64,000 nucleotides of DNA from Rhodobacter huangdaonensis (GCF_004022465.1 NZ_SAVA01000009.1:124001-188000), one strand, 5' to 3'; counted from the first letter of the stretch, positions 1-10,488 are shown. A program made the numbers and translations. Notes: generated by a model not told the origin, from the letters alone.

Positions 1-1225
1 GCCGCGTCCTCGATCTCGCCGATCGCATCGGCGAGGAAGGACAGCACGAGCAGCGCCCGCGCCTCCTCGACCGGCACGCCGCGCGAGCGCAGGTAGAACA
101 GCGCCGTCTCGTCGAGCGCGCCGGTGGTCGAGCCATGCGAACACTTGACGTCGTCGGCATAGATCTCGAGCTCGGGCTTGCCGAGGAACTGGCTGTCGTC
201 GTCCATCAGCAGCGCCTGGCTGATCTGATAGCCGTCGGTCTTCTGCGCGCCGGGCTTCACCAGGATCTTGCCCTGGAACACGCCCACCGCGCCGTGCTTC
301 AGCACCTTCTTGAACACCTGCCGGCTTTCGCCGTTCAGCGCATCATGGGTGATGAAGACGGTGTCGTCATGGTGGAAGGCGCCGCCGGCGCCATCGCCAA
401 GCGCCGCCCCCGCGACATGAGCAACGGCATTGTCGCCCGCAAGCGTGAGCACGCATTCGTTGCGGGTCAGCACGCCGTTCACGGTGAGGGTGAAGCTCTT
501 GAACAGGCCGCGCGCCGCCACCCGCGCGAAGATATGGGTGATCGCGCGGCGGTCGTTGTCACGGCCCTGGGCGCGGATGTGGTGGAAGCGCGCGCCTTCG
601 CCGACCTCGACCTCGAGCACCTTGTTGAACCGCGCGCCGGCCGGTCCGTTCTCCAGCAGGGTCAGCTCGGCGCCGGGCTCGAGCTTCACGCAATGGTGCA
701 GGATCGGGTCAGAAACATCTGATTCATGGATATAAATCAGATTGACAGGTTTCGAGGGGCGGCCGCTCACCCGGATCAGCACGCCATCGGTTGCGGCGGC
801 TGTGTTCAGCGCCGCGAAAGGGCGTTTCACCGGGGTCTGGCCGGCCTCCTCGAGGCTGCCATAGAAGCCCGCGGCCCAGCCCAGCTCCGCCGTCTCGGCC
901 AGGCGGGTGATCTCGATCCCCTCGAGCACGAACGGGTCCGAGGCCGCCGCGTCGAACACGCCGTCGCGGAACACGATCTTCAGCCGGTCGAGCCCGTCGA
1001 AGACCGGCACCTCGTCGGTCACGAAGGGCGCCGCCGGAACCGGGTCGGCCGCGCTCAGATCGGCGGCCCGGGTCCAGCGCCAGTATTCGTCGCGCCGCCC
1101 GGGCAGGCCCATGGCGGTCAGACGATCGAGCGCGCCGCGGCGCGCCTTGGCCGCGAAGCTGCCCGCCGGGATCGCCAGCGCCCCGAGCCGCGCATCAAGC
1201 GGCGTCGCCTTTTCCACCGCCGACA

Positions 1226-1226
<1 letters not shown>
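1..1226 (-). CDS. sufD: Fe-S cluster assembly scaffold subunit SufD (3' end missing)
   Basis: SufD is a component of the SufBCD scaffold that assembles Fe-S clusters in the cytoplasm. The ATG overlaps the sufC stop as TGATG, so the two are translationally coupled. 408 codons are visible before the window edge; the family is about 420-430 residues, so only a short C-terminal tail is missing. The translated C-terminal part has the SufB/SufD beta-helix pattern and the conserved KCSHGSTTGALD motif, whose histidine is needed for scaffold function in E. coli SufD. The N-terminal third (RRDEYWRWT near residue 38) matches SufD rather than SufB. It is the last visible gene of the iscR-suf operon. Confidence 0.93.
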
Positions 1227-1996
<770 letters not shown>

Positions 1997-2026
1997 GTTT
2001 TCCGTCCTTCGGATGGCGGGCGCCGG

Positions 2027-2632
2027 TCACAGCGGGCGCAGGTAGGTGGCGATAATCTGGCCGAGTTTCGCGGGCTCGATCACGGTGGGTTCCGCGCTGA
2101 AGACGGCCATCCGGCCGACCATTCCGCCCAAGGGGCAGAAGGCCTCCATCGCGTGATATTGTTCGCGCCCGGCGTAATCGTCCCACAGGATGGTCACCGG
2201 GCGGGTGATGCGGAAGAGCGTGGTGAGAAAGCACGCCGCACGGAAGCGGCCGTCGATCAGCACCACGTCGGGGTGGAGAAAACCGGGACGGTCCCAGACC
2301 GAGAGCGCATAGCCCGGCCAGGCACGGAACTGGCGCTCGGTCTTGGGATAGCCCCATTCCTTCGTCGGGCCGATCTTCGCGTGATGCAACTCGACCCGGC
2401 CCGCGGGCGGGGTGGCGGCAAACCAGGCGCGCATGCCGGCCAGCCATTTCGCATCGCTCTCGACCGAGAACACGGTCTTGCCCGGCAGCTCGGCCGCGAG
2501 CGCCGTCGAGCCGCCCGAGCCGTATTCGAGGATGACATCCGCCGCCTCATAGGCCGCGCGCACGGCCCCGGCCTCGGCCGCGGGCAGGGTCAGCACCGGG
2601 CGCACCGGGGCGGGTTTCGCGGGCTTTGCCAT
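2027..2632 (-). CDS. Conserved hypothetical protein, methyltransferase-like fold, within suf operon
   Basis: A 201-residue cytoplasmic protein with no membrane segment. A glycine-rich segment VILEYGSGGSTALAAE near residues 35-50, followed by VFSVESDAKWL, resembles motif I and the acidic loop of class I SAM-binding enzymes; DVVLIDGR near 124 and ILWDDY near 150 resemble later motifs. I infer a SAM-dependent methyltransferase-type fold but no substrate. The ATG at 2632 is preceded by GGAGGG at six bases; a GTG one codon upstream is a less likely start. It lies between sufB and sufC in the operon, so it is co-transcribed with Fe-S genes, but a role there is not shown. Confidence 0.75.
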   Translation of the reverse strand: MAKPAKPAPVRPVLTLPAAEAGAVRAAYEAADVILEYGSGGSTALAAELPGKTVFSVESDAKWLAGMRAWFAATPPAGRVELHHAKIGPTKEWGYPKTERQFRAWPGYALSVWDRPGFLHPDVVLIDGRFRAACFLTTLFRITRPVTILWDDYAGREQYHAMEAFCPLGGMVGRMAVFSAEPTVIEPAKLGQIIATYLRPL

Positions 2633-2663
2633 CACGCGCCCTCCCCGGTCCGGCGGTGCAGGC

Positions 2664-3197
2664 TCAGAAGGTGAAGAGCTTTTCCCGGAAGACGAGGCTT
2701 GCGGGCGCGGTCGCCGCCTGCGCGCTTTCGACCCAGCGATAGGTGAAGGCGAAGCCGGCCTGATCGGGCGCCCAGAAGGCGAGATTGTGCAGCGTCATCG
2801 CCGCAAGCACCACGCCCGCAACCTGCGCCGTCCAGAGCCCGGTGCCACGCAGCCGCAGCGCCAGTCCAAGCGCCACGGCCAGCACCAGCCCGCAGCCGAT
2901 CCCGGTCAGCATCGCGCGGTCGCTCAGCACCTGCCCGGCCTCGGGCAGCGAGAAAAACCGCGCCCGCAGCGCCACCGAGGCGGCATAGGAGACCATGCCG
3001 AGCGTGACGCAGAGCGCCATGGCCAGCGGCGAGGCCGCGCCATGTGGCGCCGGCGCCCGCACCCCGGCAAAGTCCTCGGCCGAGCGCACGAGAACCTCCT
3101 CGGCGCCCACATGCAGCACGACACGGCCCTTGGTGCGCGCGCGTTCCCGCTCGATCCGGCCCAGCCGTTCGTTGAAGGATGCCGTCGAAATGGTCAT
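2664..3197 (-). CDS. Hypothetical membrane protein within suf operon
   Basis: About 177 residues. The N-terminal 60 residues are charged (RLGRIERERART) and predicted cytoplasmic; then about four hydrophobic segments follow (for example near MALCVTLGMVSYAASVAL, GIGCGLVLAVALGLAL and VAGVVLAAMTLHNLAFW). No enzyme motif is visible. I chose the ATG before TISTASFNERL; an upstream ATG 45 nt earlier would add an Arg/Pro-rich stretch that does not look coding. It lies 105 nt downstream of sufB and 31 nt upstream of the methyltransferase-like gene. Function unknown. Confidence 0.7.
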   Translation of the reverse strand: MTISTASFNERLGRIERERARTKGRVVLHVGAEEVLVRSAEDFAGVRAPAPHGAASPLAMALCVTLGMVSYAASVALRARFFSLPEAGQVLSDRAMLTGIGCGLVLAVALGLALRLRGTGLWTAQVAGVVLAAMTLHNLAFWAPDQAGFAFTYRWVESAQAATAPASLVFREKLFTF

Positions 3198-3302
3198 GCG
3201 CCGCCCCCGTCCAGGTGTTGTCGTCCGGAAGGAACCCAACACCCGGATCTTGCCGGAATTGCGGCAAGCGCGCGGGAAAAGCGTGACCTGCGGCGGCGTG
3301 TC

Positions 3303-4817
<1,515 letters not shown>

Positions 4818-4853
4818 CGCCGTCTTCCTTTCCGCGTCTGCGCCGGGCGCGTC

Positions 4854-5930
4854 TCAGCGCCTTGCGCGGTGTTTGCGAAGCGCCCCGAGGAATGCCTCGG
4901 CGAAGCGCAAAACCTCGTCCCGTCCGATCCCGGGGCCAAGCGAGATCCGCAGGGCCGAGGCGGAGGCCTCCTCTGGCCAGCCCATGGCGCGCAGCACCTT
5001 GCTCGCGCGGACCTTGCCCGAGGAACAGGCCGAGCCCGCGGAAACCGCGTAGCCCAGCAGATCCATCCGCATCACCTGCGTTTCCCCCTTCCAGCCGGGG
5101 CTGATGACCGAAAGCGTGTTGGGCAGGATCGCGGGCGCGTCTCCCTGCACCCCCGGTCCACCCTCAGCGATCTCCCATCCTGGAAAATAGACTTCTTTCG
5201 TCGGGTATTCCAGAGCATTCTTTAGAATATTTCTAACTTCGGCGACCTCGTCCCAGACCCCGGCCGCCAGATCGCGCGCCGCAGCCTCGGCGGCGGCGCC
5301 GAAGCCCGCGATGCCGATCAGGTTTTCGGTGCCGGCGCGGCGGCCCATCTCCTGCCCGCCGCCCTTCAACTGCGCCGCGATGTCGGTGCCGCGCCTCACG
5401 ATGAGCGCGCCGATCCCCTTCGGCCCGCCGAGCTTGTGCGCCGAGACGATCCCCGCGGTCAGCCCGAGCCAGTTGAAGGCGAAGGGGATCTTGCCGAAGG
5501 CCTGGGTCAGGTCGCTGACCGCGAGCCCCTCGGGCAGGGTCTGGATCACCCCTGTCTCGGAATTGGCGAGCTGCAGCGTCGCCTGCGCGGGATCGGGCAC
5601 GGCGACCCGGCCAAGCCCGTCGACGGCGAGGCTCGGCGCGCACCAGGCCTGCACCGCATCATGTTCGACGCCGGCGCAGGCAAGGTCGCGTCCGGTGAGT
5701 GCCAGCGAGGCCGCCTCGGTCGCGCCCGAGGTGAAGATCACATCCTGCCCCTCGGCACCAAGTGCCGCCGCGACCTGCGCCCGCGCCCGCTCGATCAGCG
5801 CCTTCGCCGCCCGCCCCTCGCCATGCACGGAGGAGGGATTGCCGGGCACCTCCATCGCCGCGACCATCGCCGCCTTCGCCTCGGGGCGCAGCGGCGTCGT
5901 GGCATTCCAGTCGAGATAGAGGCGCGACAT
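4854..5930 (-). CDS. Cysteine desulfurase, IscS/NifS class
   Basis: A 358-residue PLP enzyme that takes sulfur from cysteine to alanine plus persulfide for Fe-S assembly. The PLP lysine is K166 in SAHKLGGPKG, and the catalytic cysteine is C302 in the loop SAGSACSSGKV, which marks the IscS/NifS class rather than SufS. The N-terminal motif YLDWNATTPLRPEA is typical. It lies between iscR and sufB, giving a mixed isc/suf operon. Residues about 231-258 (5160-5240) are encoded by an AT-rich stretch (ATT CTA, AAG AAT, TAT TTT) unlike the rest of the gene; no frameshift is visible and the flanking motifs remain in frame. Confidence 0.93.
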   Translation of the reverse strand: MSRLYLDWNATTPLRPEAKAAMVAAMEVPGNPSSVHGEGRAAKALIERARAQVAAALGAEGQDVIFTSGATEAASLALTGRDLACAGVEHDAVQAWCAPSLAVDGLGRVAVPDPAQATLQLANSETGVIQTLPEGLAVSDLTQAFGKIPFAFNWLGLTAGIVSAHKLGGPKGIGALIVRRGTDIAAQLKGGGQEMGRRAGTENLIGIAGFGAAAEAAARDLAAGVWDEVAEVRNILKNALEYPTKEVYFPGWEIAEGGPGVQGDAPAILPNTLSVISPGWKGETQVMRMDLLGYAVSAGSACSSGKVRASKVLRAMGWPEEASASALRISLGPGIGRDEVLRFAEAFLGALRKHRARR

Positions 5931-5960
5931 CAGAGCGCGCTCCCGGCCCCGGCCGGGGAT

Positions 5961-6053
5961 GCCTCCGGCGGGAGTATTTGGGCAAGGAAAAGCCGGGACG
6001 TATCAGAACCTGCCCCCGCGGCTTTTTCTTGGCAAAAATACTCCCCGCGGAGC
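5961..6053. repeat. Long imperfect inverted repeat between iscR and cysteine desulfurase genes
   Basis: The left arm (5961-5995, gcctccggcgggagtattt followed by an A/G-rich part) is nearly the reverse complement of the right arm (6019-6053, ending in aaaatactccccgcggagc). RNA made from this co-directional operon would fold into a hairpin of about 30 paired bases in the 157-nt gap downstream of iscR. It may attenuate or terminate transcription, or set different mRNA levels of iscR and the suf genes. The arms look like a dispersed intergenic palindrome, but I see only one copy of this type in the window. Confidence 0.7.
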
Positions 6054-6087
6054 GTCCCGCAGGTGCCGCCGGCGCTGCCCTCGGGCA

Positions 6088-6546
6088 TTACTCGTCCACC
6101 ACCGAGAACAGGCTCGGCACCGCCGGGCAGGGTTTCAGGCCGTTCTTCACCACATCCTCGAGCGTGGTCTGGTGCAGGAAGACGAAGACCTGCGCGCTCA
6201 GGCTTTCCCACAGCCGGTTCGACAGCGACTGCGCGCGCGAGCCCGAGATCCCCCCCGAGGCGCCGGCGCCGACATGCAGTGCCGAGACGGTCTCGTCCAC
6301 CGCCTCGAAGATCTCGGAGATGCGGATGTCCTTCGGCTCCTTCGCCAGCCGGTAGCCGCCCCCCGGGCCGCGCACCGAGGCGACCAGCCCCGCCCGGCGC
6401 AGCCGCACGAAGAGCTGCTCGAGATAGGGCAGCGAGATGTCCTGCCGTTTCGAGATCTCGGCAAGCGAGGTCATCTGACCCGCGCCCACCATCGCCAGGT
6501 CGACCAGCGCCACCATCGCATAGCGCCCTTTCGTCGAAAGCTTCAT
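6088..6546 (-). CDS. iscR: Rrf2-family regulator IscR, atypical (no three-cysteine cluster)
   Basis: A 152-residue Rrf2-type winged-helix repressor. The N-terminal MKLSTKGRYAMVALVDLA and the wing VRGPGGGYRLAKEP are typical of IscR. E. coli IscR binds a [2Fe-2S] cluster through three cysteines near residues 92-104; here that segment (VGAGASGGISGSRAQS) has none, and the only cysteine of the protein is C140. Published work on Rhodobacter sphaeroides IscR describes the same single-cysteine type, which still senses Fe-S status. It heads the suf operon and probably represses it when clusters or iron are plentiful. Confidence 0.92.
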   Translation of the reverse strand: MKLSTKGRYAMVALVDLAMVGAGQMTSLAEISKRQDISLPYLEQLFVRLRRAGLVASVRGPGGGYRLAKEPKDIRISEIFEAVDETVSALHVGAGASGGISGSRAQSLSNRLWESLSAQVFVFLHQTTLEDVVKNGLKPCPAVPSLFSVVDE

Positions 6547-6630
6547 CCTCCACCTCCCGCGTCGCCGCGAAATCCCTGCGCAAGCATTGACGCCGGGCCT
6601 TGGGCCGCTTAACTCGAAAGCACCCGAACC

Positions 6631-6647
6631 CCGGCATGATGCCGGGC
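6631..6647. promoter_or_regulatory. Perfect 8-bp inverted repeat in the iscR divergent intergenic region
   Basis: cccggcat-g-atgccggg, two perfect 8-bp arms around one base, lies 85 nt upstream of iscR and 91 nt before the divergent hydrolase gene. It could be an operator for either side or part of a transcript hairpin. No known IscR or iron-box consensus is claimed. Confidence 0.35.
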
Positions 6648-6737
6648 CCGTTCGTCCTAGGGTGTCCGAGCGAAAGCGTCAAGAACGCGCGCCGCCGCAC
6701 CCCCTTTGGACGCACGCGATTGAGCAGGCGAGAGACG

Positions 6738-7397
6738 ATGCCCGAAGTCATTTTCCCCGGTCCCGAAGGTCGCCTCGAGGGCCGCTACCACCCGCAGCCC
6801 ATCCCGGACGCGCCGATCGCGATCATTCTTCACCCCGATCCGAAATTCGGCGGCACGATGAACAATCGTGTCGTCTACAACCTGCATTACGCCTTCCACA
6901 AGATCGGCTTCACCGTGCTGCGCTTCAACTTCCGCGGCGTCGGCCGGTCGCAGGGCGAGTATGACGAGGGCATCGGCGAGCTGTCGGATGCCGCCTCGGC
7001 CCTCGACTATCTGCAGGCGATGAACCCGAATTCGAAGCATTGCTGGGTCGCGGGCTTCAGCTTCGGCGCCTGGATCGGCATGCAGCTGCTGATGCGCCGG
7101 CCCGAGATCACCGGCTTCGTCTCGGTCGCGCCGCCGGCGAACATGTATGATTTCAGCTTCCTTGCCCCCTGCCCGTCCTCGGGTCTGATCATCAACGGCA
7201 CCGCCGACCGCGTGGCGCCGCCGAAGGACACCCACACCCTGGTCGGCAAGCTGCGCGAGCAGAAGGGAATCACCATCTCGCACGAGGAGATCGAGGGGGC
7301 GGATCACTTCTTCAAGGACGACGAGGCGCATATGAAGCCGATGATCGACCATGTGCAGACCTATGTCCGGCGCCGCCTGACCGAAGGGTCGCGCTGA
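6738..7397 (+). CDS. Alpha/beta hydrolase
   Basis: 219 residues with an alpha/beta hydrolase fold. The nucleophile elbow is GFSFG with S108. LHPDPKFGGTMNN near residue 31 is the oxyanion region of the conserved bacterial COG2945-type hydrolases, and GADHFF near residue 190 carries the catalytic histidine. The substrate is unknown. The ATG before PEVIFPGPEG is preceded by a purine-rich ggcgagaga; upstream codons in the same frame look non-coding. The stop overlaps the next gene as TGATG, so it heads a four-gene overlapping operon. Confidence 0.85.
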   Translation: MPEVIFPGPEGRLEGRYHPQPIPDAPIAIILHPDPKFGGTMNNRVVYNLHYAFHKIGFTVLRFNFRGVGRSQGEYDEGIGELSDAASALDYLQAMNPNSKHCWVAGFSFGAWIGMQLLMRRPEITGFVSVAPPANMYDFSFLAPCPSSGLIINGTADRVAPPKDTHTLVGKLREQKGITISHEEIEGADHFFKDDEAHMKPMIDHVQTYVRRRLTEGSR

Positions 7398-7651
7398 TGG
7401 CCCTGATCGACGAGCTTGCCGACGACCTCGCCGCCAAGACCATGGTGGCGATGAAGGAGCTCGACGACGACCGCTTCTACATGCAGGTGGCGAAGGTGAT
7501 CGGCACCTCCTCGCCCTCGCTGCAGGAGGCCTTCATGACCTCCTGCCGGCTGCGGATCTCGGCGCAGCGCGGCGAGGCGTTTCTGGCTGACGCACTGAAG
7601 GCCTGGCGCGAGGGGGCGGCGGCCCCGCGCGACACGGAGGGCGGGCAGTGA
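7397..7651 (+). CDS. Small conserved hypothetical protein
   Basis: An 84-residue, mainly helical, acidic cytoplasmic protein without cysteine-pair, membrane or catalytic motifs. It has TGATG coupling with the hydrolase gene and overlaps the downstream HD-domain gene by four bases, which supports real translation. I do not recognise the family. Confidence 0.7.
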   Translation: MALIDELADDLAAKTMVAMKELDDDRFYMQVAKVIGTSSPSLQEAFMTSCRLRISAQRGEAFLADALKAWREGAAAPRDTEGGQ

Positions 7652-8247
7652 CCGAGCCGCGCCTTGCGCAGCAATTCGCCTTCCTGCTCGAGGCGGAGAA
7701 GCTGAAGTCCGTCACCCGCGCGACGCCGATCGCCGACAACAGCCGGCGCGAGAATTCGGCCGAGCACAGCTGGACGCTCGCGCTTTACGCCTTGGTGCTG
7801 GCCGATCAGGCGGCGCCCGGCGTCGACGTGAACCGCGCGATCCGGATGCTGCTGCTGCACGATCTCGTCGAGATCGACGTGGGCGACGTGCCGATCCATT
7901 CGGGCAATGGCGCTGCGCATGACGCGCCCGCGGTGCAGGCGGCCGAGGCCGCGGCGGCCGAGCGGCTGTTCGGCCTTCTGCCCGCCGATCTCGGCCCCGA
8001 GCTGCGGGCGATCTGGACCGAGTTCGAGGCGAACGAGACCCCGACCGCGGTCTTTGCGAAATCGCTCGACCGGGTGCAGCCGGTGCTGCTCAACCATCTG
8101 GGCGGCGGCGGCTCCTGGCTTGAATACGACGTGACCTGGCCGCAGCTTGAAACCCGGGTCGGCGGCAAGGTCGCGCGCGGGCTGCCGCGGGTCTGGGACT
8201 GGGTCGAGGCGAAGATCCGGCCGTGGTTCGAGGACCGCGGCAGATGA
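7648..8247 (+). CDS. HD-domain phosphohydrolase (YfbR-like)
   Basis: 199 residues. The HD metal-site pattern is visible: H40 in AEHSW, H71-D72 in LLLHDLVEID and a later aspartate in KSLDRVQP. The spacing and the EIDVGDVPIH segment match the HD family related to the nucleotidase YfbR, so nucleotide or nucleoside monophosphate dephosphorylation is plausible but not shown. The start is GTG overlapping the previous stop (GTGA), and the stop overlaps the next gene (ATGA). Confidence 0.82.
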   Translation: MTEPRLAQQFAFLLEAEKLKSVTRATPIADNSRRENSAEHSWTLALYALVLADQAAPGVDVNRAIRMLLLHDLVEIDVGDVPIHSGNGAAHDAPAVQAAEAAAAERLFGLLPADLGPELRAIWTEFEANETPTAVFAKSLDRVQPVLLNHLGGGGSWLEYDVTWPQLETRVGGKVARGLPRVWDWVEAKIRPWFEDRGR

Positions 8248-8675
8248 TCCCGCTGGCGTCGATCGTGGCCCGTTTTGCCGCCGCGATCGCGCTGCCGGTT
8301 CTGGCGTGGCTGATCGGCGCCCTGCTGGTGCACCTTGCCCTGCCCGCCCCCGAGACCGCGGCCGGGAGTTTTCCGCTTGCGGCCCTCGTGCTGCGCGCCC
8401 TGCCGATGCTGGTGGCGATTGCGCTCTGCGGCGTCATCGCCGAGGACCGCGCGCCCTACATGGGCTTCGTCAACCTGCTCACCACCGCCTGGGTCGCGCT
8501 CTTCGTCGTCAACCTTCTCGGCGCGCTGGCGGCGACGCCCGAGGGCGAGGACGGACAGGCCGCGCTGATGACCGCCGTCGTGCTCAGCGCCGCCGCGGCG
8601 CTGCCCGGAACCGCGCTTGCGACCTTCCTCTGGTTGCGGCGGCGAAAGTCGGTATACCAAGGCATACAGCACTAG
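8244..8675 (+). CDS. Hypothetical membrane protein
   Basis: 143 residues with about four hydrophobic segments (IVARFAAAIALPVLAWLIGALLV, AALVLRALPMLVAIALCGVI, LLTTAWVALFVVNLLGAL and a final one ending LATFLWLRRR). The ATG overlaps the stop of the HD gene as ATGA; an upstream start 21 nt earlier is possible but less likely. Last gene of the hydrolase operon. Function unknown. Confidence 0.65.
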   Translation: MIPLASIVARFAAAIALPVLAWLIGALLVHLALPAPETAAGSFPLAALVLRALPMLVAIALCGVIAEDRAPYMGFVNLLTTAWVALFVVNLLGALAATPEGEDGQAALMTAVVLSAAAALPGTALATFLWLRRRKSVYQGIQH

Positions 8676-8735
8676 TCAGGCACCCTGAAATCGGCTAAGA
8701 CGCAGCCGACGAGTCATCCAACCGAGGAGGCACCT

Positions 8736-9950
8736 GTGACGAAGATCAAGGTAGAGAACCCCGTCGTCGAGCTCGACGGCGATGAAATGACCCGGATCAT
8801 CTGGGAGTTCATCAAGAAGAAGCTGATCCTTCCCTATCTCGACATCGACCTGAAGTACTACGACCTCGGCATCGAGAATCGTGACGCGACCGAAGACCAG
8901 GTCACCATCGACGCCGCGAACGCGATCAAGCAGTATGGCGTCGGCGTGAAATGCGCCACCATCACGCCGGACGAGGCCCGCGTCGAGGAATTCGGCCTGA
9001 AGAAGATGTGGAAGTCGCCGAACGGCACGATCCGCAACATCCTCGGCGGCGTGATCTTCCGCGAACCGATCATCTGCAAGAACGTGCCGCGGCTCGTGCC
9101 GGGCTGGACCCAGCCGATCGTCGTCGGCCGTCACGCCTTCGGCGACCAGTACAAGGCCACCGACTTCCGCTTCCCCGGCAAGGGCAAGATCACGATGAAA
9201 TTCGTGGGCGAAGACGGCACCGTGCAGGAATATGACGTGTTCGACGCCCCCGGCGCCGGCGTCGCCATGGGCATGTACAACCTCGACCAGTCGATCATCG
9301 ACTTCGCCCGGTCGTCGATGAACTATGGCCTGATGAAGGGCTGGCCGGTCTATCTCTCGACCAAGAACACCATCCTCAAGGCCTATGACGGCCGCTTCAA
9401 GGACCTGTTCCAGAAGGTCTACGAGGAAGAGTTCGAAGAGAAGTTCAAGGCCGCCGGCATCCATTACGAACACCGCCTGATCGACGACATGGTCGCCTCG
9501 GCGCTGAAGTGGTCGGGTGGCTACATCTGGGCGTGCAAGAACTACGATGGCGACGTGCAGTCGGACACCGTGGCGCAGGGCTTCGGCTCGCTCGGCCTGA
9601 TGACCTCGGTGCTGCTCACCCCCGATGGCAAGACCGTCGAGGCGGAAGCGGCGCATGGCACCGTGACCCGTCACTACCGCCAGCACCAGGCCGGCAAGGA
9701 AACCTCGACGAACTCGATCGCCTCGATCTTCGCCTGGACCGGCGGCCTGAAGCATCGCGCCAAGCTCGACGGCAACGAGCAGCTGGCGAAATTCGCGACC
9801 ACGCTCGAGAAGGTCTGCGTGCAGACCGTCGAGGACGGCTTCATGACCAAGGACCTCGCGCTGCTCGTCGGCCCGGATCAGAAGTGGCTCACCACCATGG
9901 GCTACCTCGAGAAGGTCGACGAATACCTGAACAAGGCGCTGGCCGGCTGA
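8736..9950 (+). CDS. icd: NADP-dependent isocitrate dehydrogenase
   Basis: 404 residues, the length of the eukaryote-type homodimeric NADP-IDH found in many alphaproteobacteria. It converts isocitrate to 2-oxoglutarate and CO2 in the TCA cycle. NPVVELDGDEMTRIIW at the N-terminus, STKNTILKAYDGRFKDLF, and AAHGTVTRHYRQHQAGKETSTN near residue 310 (NADP and substrate region) are clear family hallmarks. The start is GTG, supported by GAGGAGG five bases upstream; there is no ATG at this point. It is monocistronic, followed by a terminator. Confidence 0.97.
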   Translation: MTKIKVENPVVELDGDEMTRIIWEFIKKKLILPYLDIDLKYYDLGIENRDATEDQVTIDAANAIKQYGVGVKCATITPDEARVEEFGLKKMWKSPNGTIRNILGGVIFREPIICKNVPRLVPGWTQPIVVGRHAFGDQYKATDFRFPGKGKITMKFVGEDGTVQEYDVFDAPGAGVAMGMYNLDQSIIDFARSSMNYGLMKGWPVYLSTKNTILKAYDGRFKDLFQKVYEEEFEEKFKAAGIHYEHRLIDDMVASALKWSGGYIWACKNYDGDVQSDTVAQGFGSLGLMTSVLLTPDGKTVEAEAAHGTVTRHYRQHQAGKETSTNSIASIFAWTGGLKHRAKLDGNEQLAKFATTLEKVCVQTVEDGFMTKDLALLVGPDQKWLTTMGYLEKVDEYLNKALAG

Positions 9951-9975
9951 AGAAGCCCGCCGCGCAGGGAGGGAA

Positions 9976-10001
9976 GGGCCGGCGCTTGCGCCGGCCCTTT
10001 T
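9976..10001 (+). terminator. Rho-independent terminator of icd
   Basis: Perfect 10-bp stem gggccggcgc / gcgccggccc with a TT loop, followed by TTTT, 26 nt after the icd stop. It also lies just beyond the 3' end of the convergent DUF1127-type gene. Confidence 0.9.
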
Positions 10002-10005
10002 CACC

Positions 10006-10242
10006 TCACCACATGTGTCTCACCCAGTCCGGCATCGGCGGCGAGGCCCCCCGCGGCGGCAGACCGACGTCGCGCCGCAGGTGATCGTCGAGCATGTCGA
10101 GCCGAGCTTTCGTGCGCCGCGTGCCATCGCCGCGCAGCGCCGCGGCCAGCAGGGCAAGCGTGACGCGCCGCAGTCCGTGACGGGCGACGATCGCATCGAG
10201 CAACGACAGGCTGAGGGTGGAAACAGGATCGGTCCTGGTCAT
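10006..10242 (-). CDS. DUF1127-like small protein
   Basis: 78 residues. The C-terminal LDMLDDHLRRDVGLPPRG matches the DUF1127/YjiS signature (L..L.dhlLrDiGi), an arginine-rich helical module; in Rhodobacter sphaeroides one such protein (CcaF1) binds RNA. The N-terminal helix (LLDAIVARHGLRRVTLALLAAAL) is more hydrophobic than in typical members. The ATG before TRTDPV has GGAA upstream. It is convergent with icd. Confidence 0.72.
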   Translation of the reverse strand: MTRTDPVSTLSLSLLDAIVARHGLRRVTLALLAAALRGDGTRRTKARLDMLDDHLRRDVGLPPRGASPPMPDWVRHMW

Positions 10243-10401
10243 TTTGTGTTCCGGGGCGGCACGCGCCACCGGCCTCCTTGGGGTGTGGACAGGAAGACCG
10301 GACACGACGGAACGCGACGGGGCCGAAAGCGGCCACAGGGCTGTCAGGGGTATCCGGTCGGAGGTTTCAGAACAGGCGCCGGAGCGCCCGGGGCAGAAAG
10401 G

Positions 10402-10488
10402 TCAGGCCTGTCGGTAATAGGCTCGTGCCGAGGTGCCATGAGTGGCGGTCTGCCCGCCGGTCAGGAGTGCGTATGCGTAATTGAACAT
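10402..10488 (-). CDS. Putative 28-residue small protein with strong ribosome site
   Basis: An ORF of 28 codons plus stop beginning MFNYAYALLTGGQ and ending ARAYYRQA. An ideal AGGAGG lies eight bases before the ATG, very unusual for a chance ORF. The peptide is Tyr/Ala-rich with a positively charged end. It lies between a DUF1127-type gene and the divergent YitT genes. I do not recognise the family; being so short it could also be a leader peptide. Confidence 0.5.
   Translation of the reverse strand: MFNYAYALLTGGQTATHGTSARAYYRQA

Noticed and set aside
8676..10004. 442-codon frame antisense to isocitrate dehydrogenase
   Set aside because: The plus-strand icd is unambiguous; the antisense frame is a GC-skew shadow with leucine/valine/aspartate bias.
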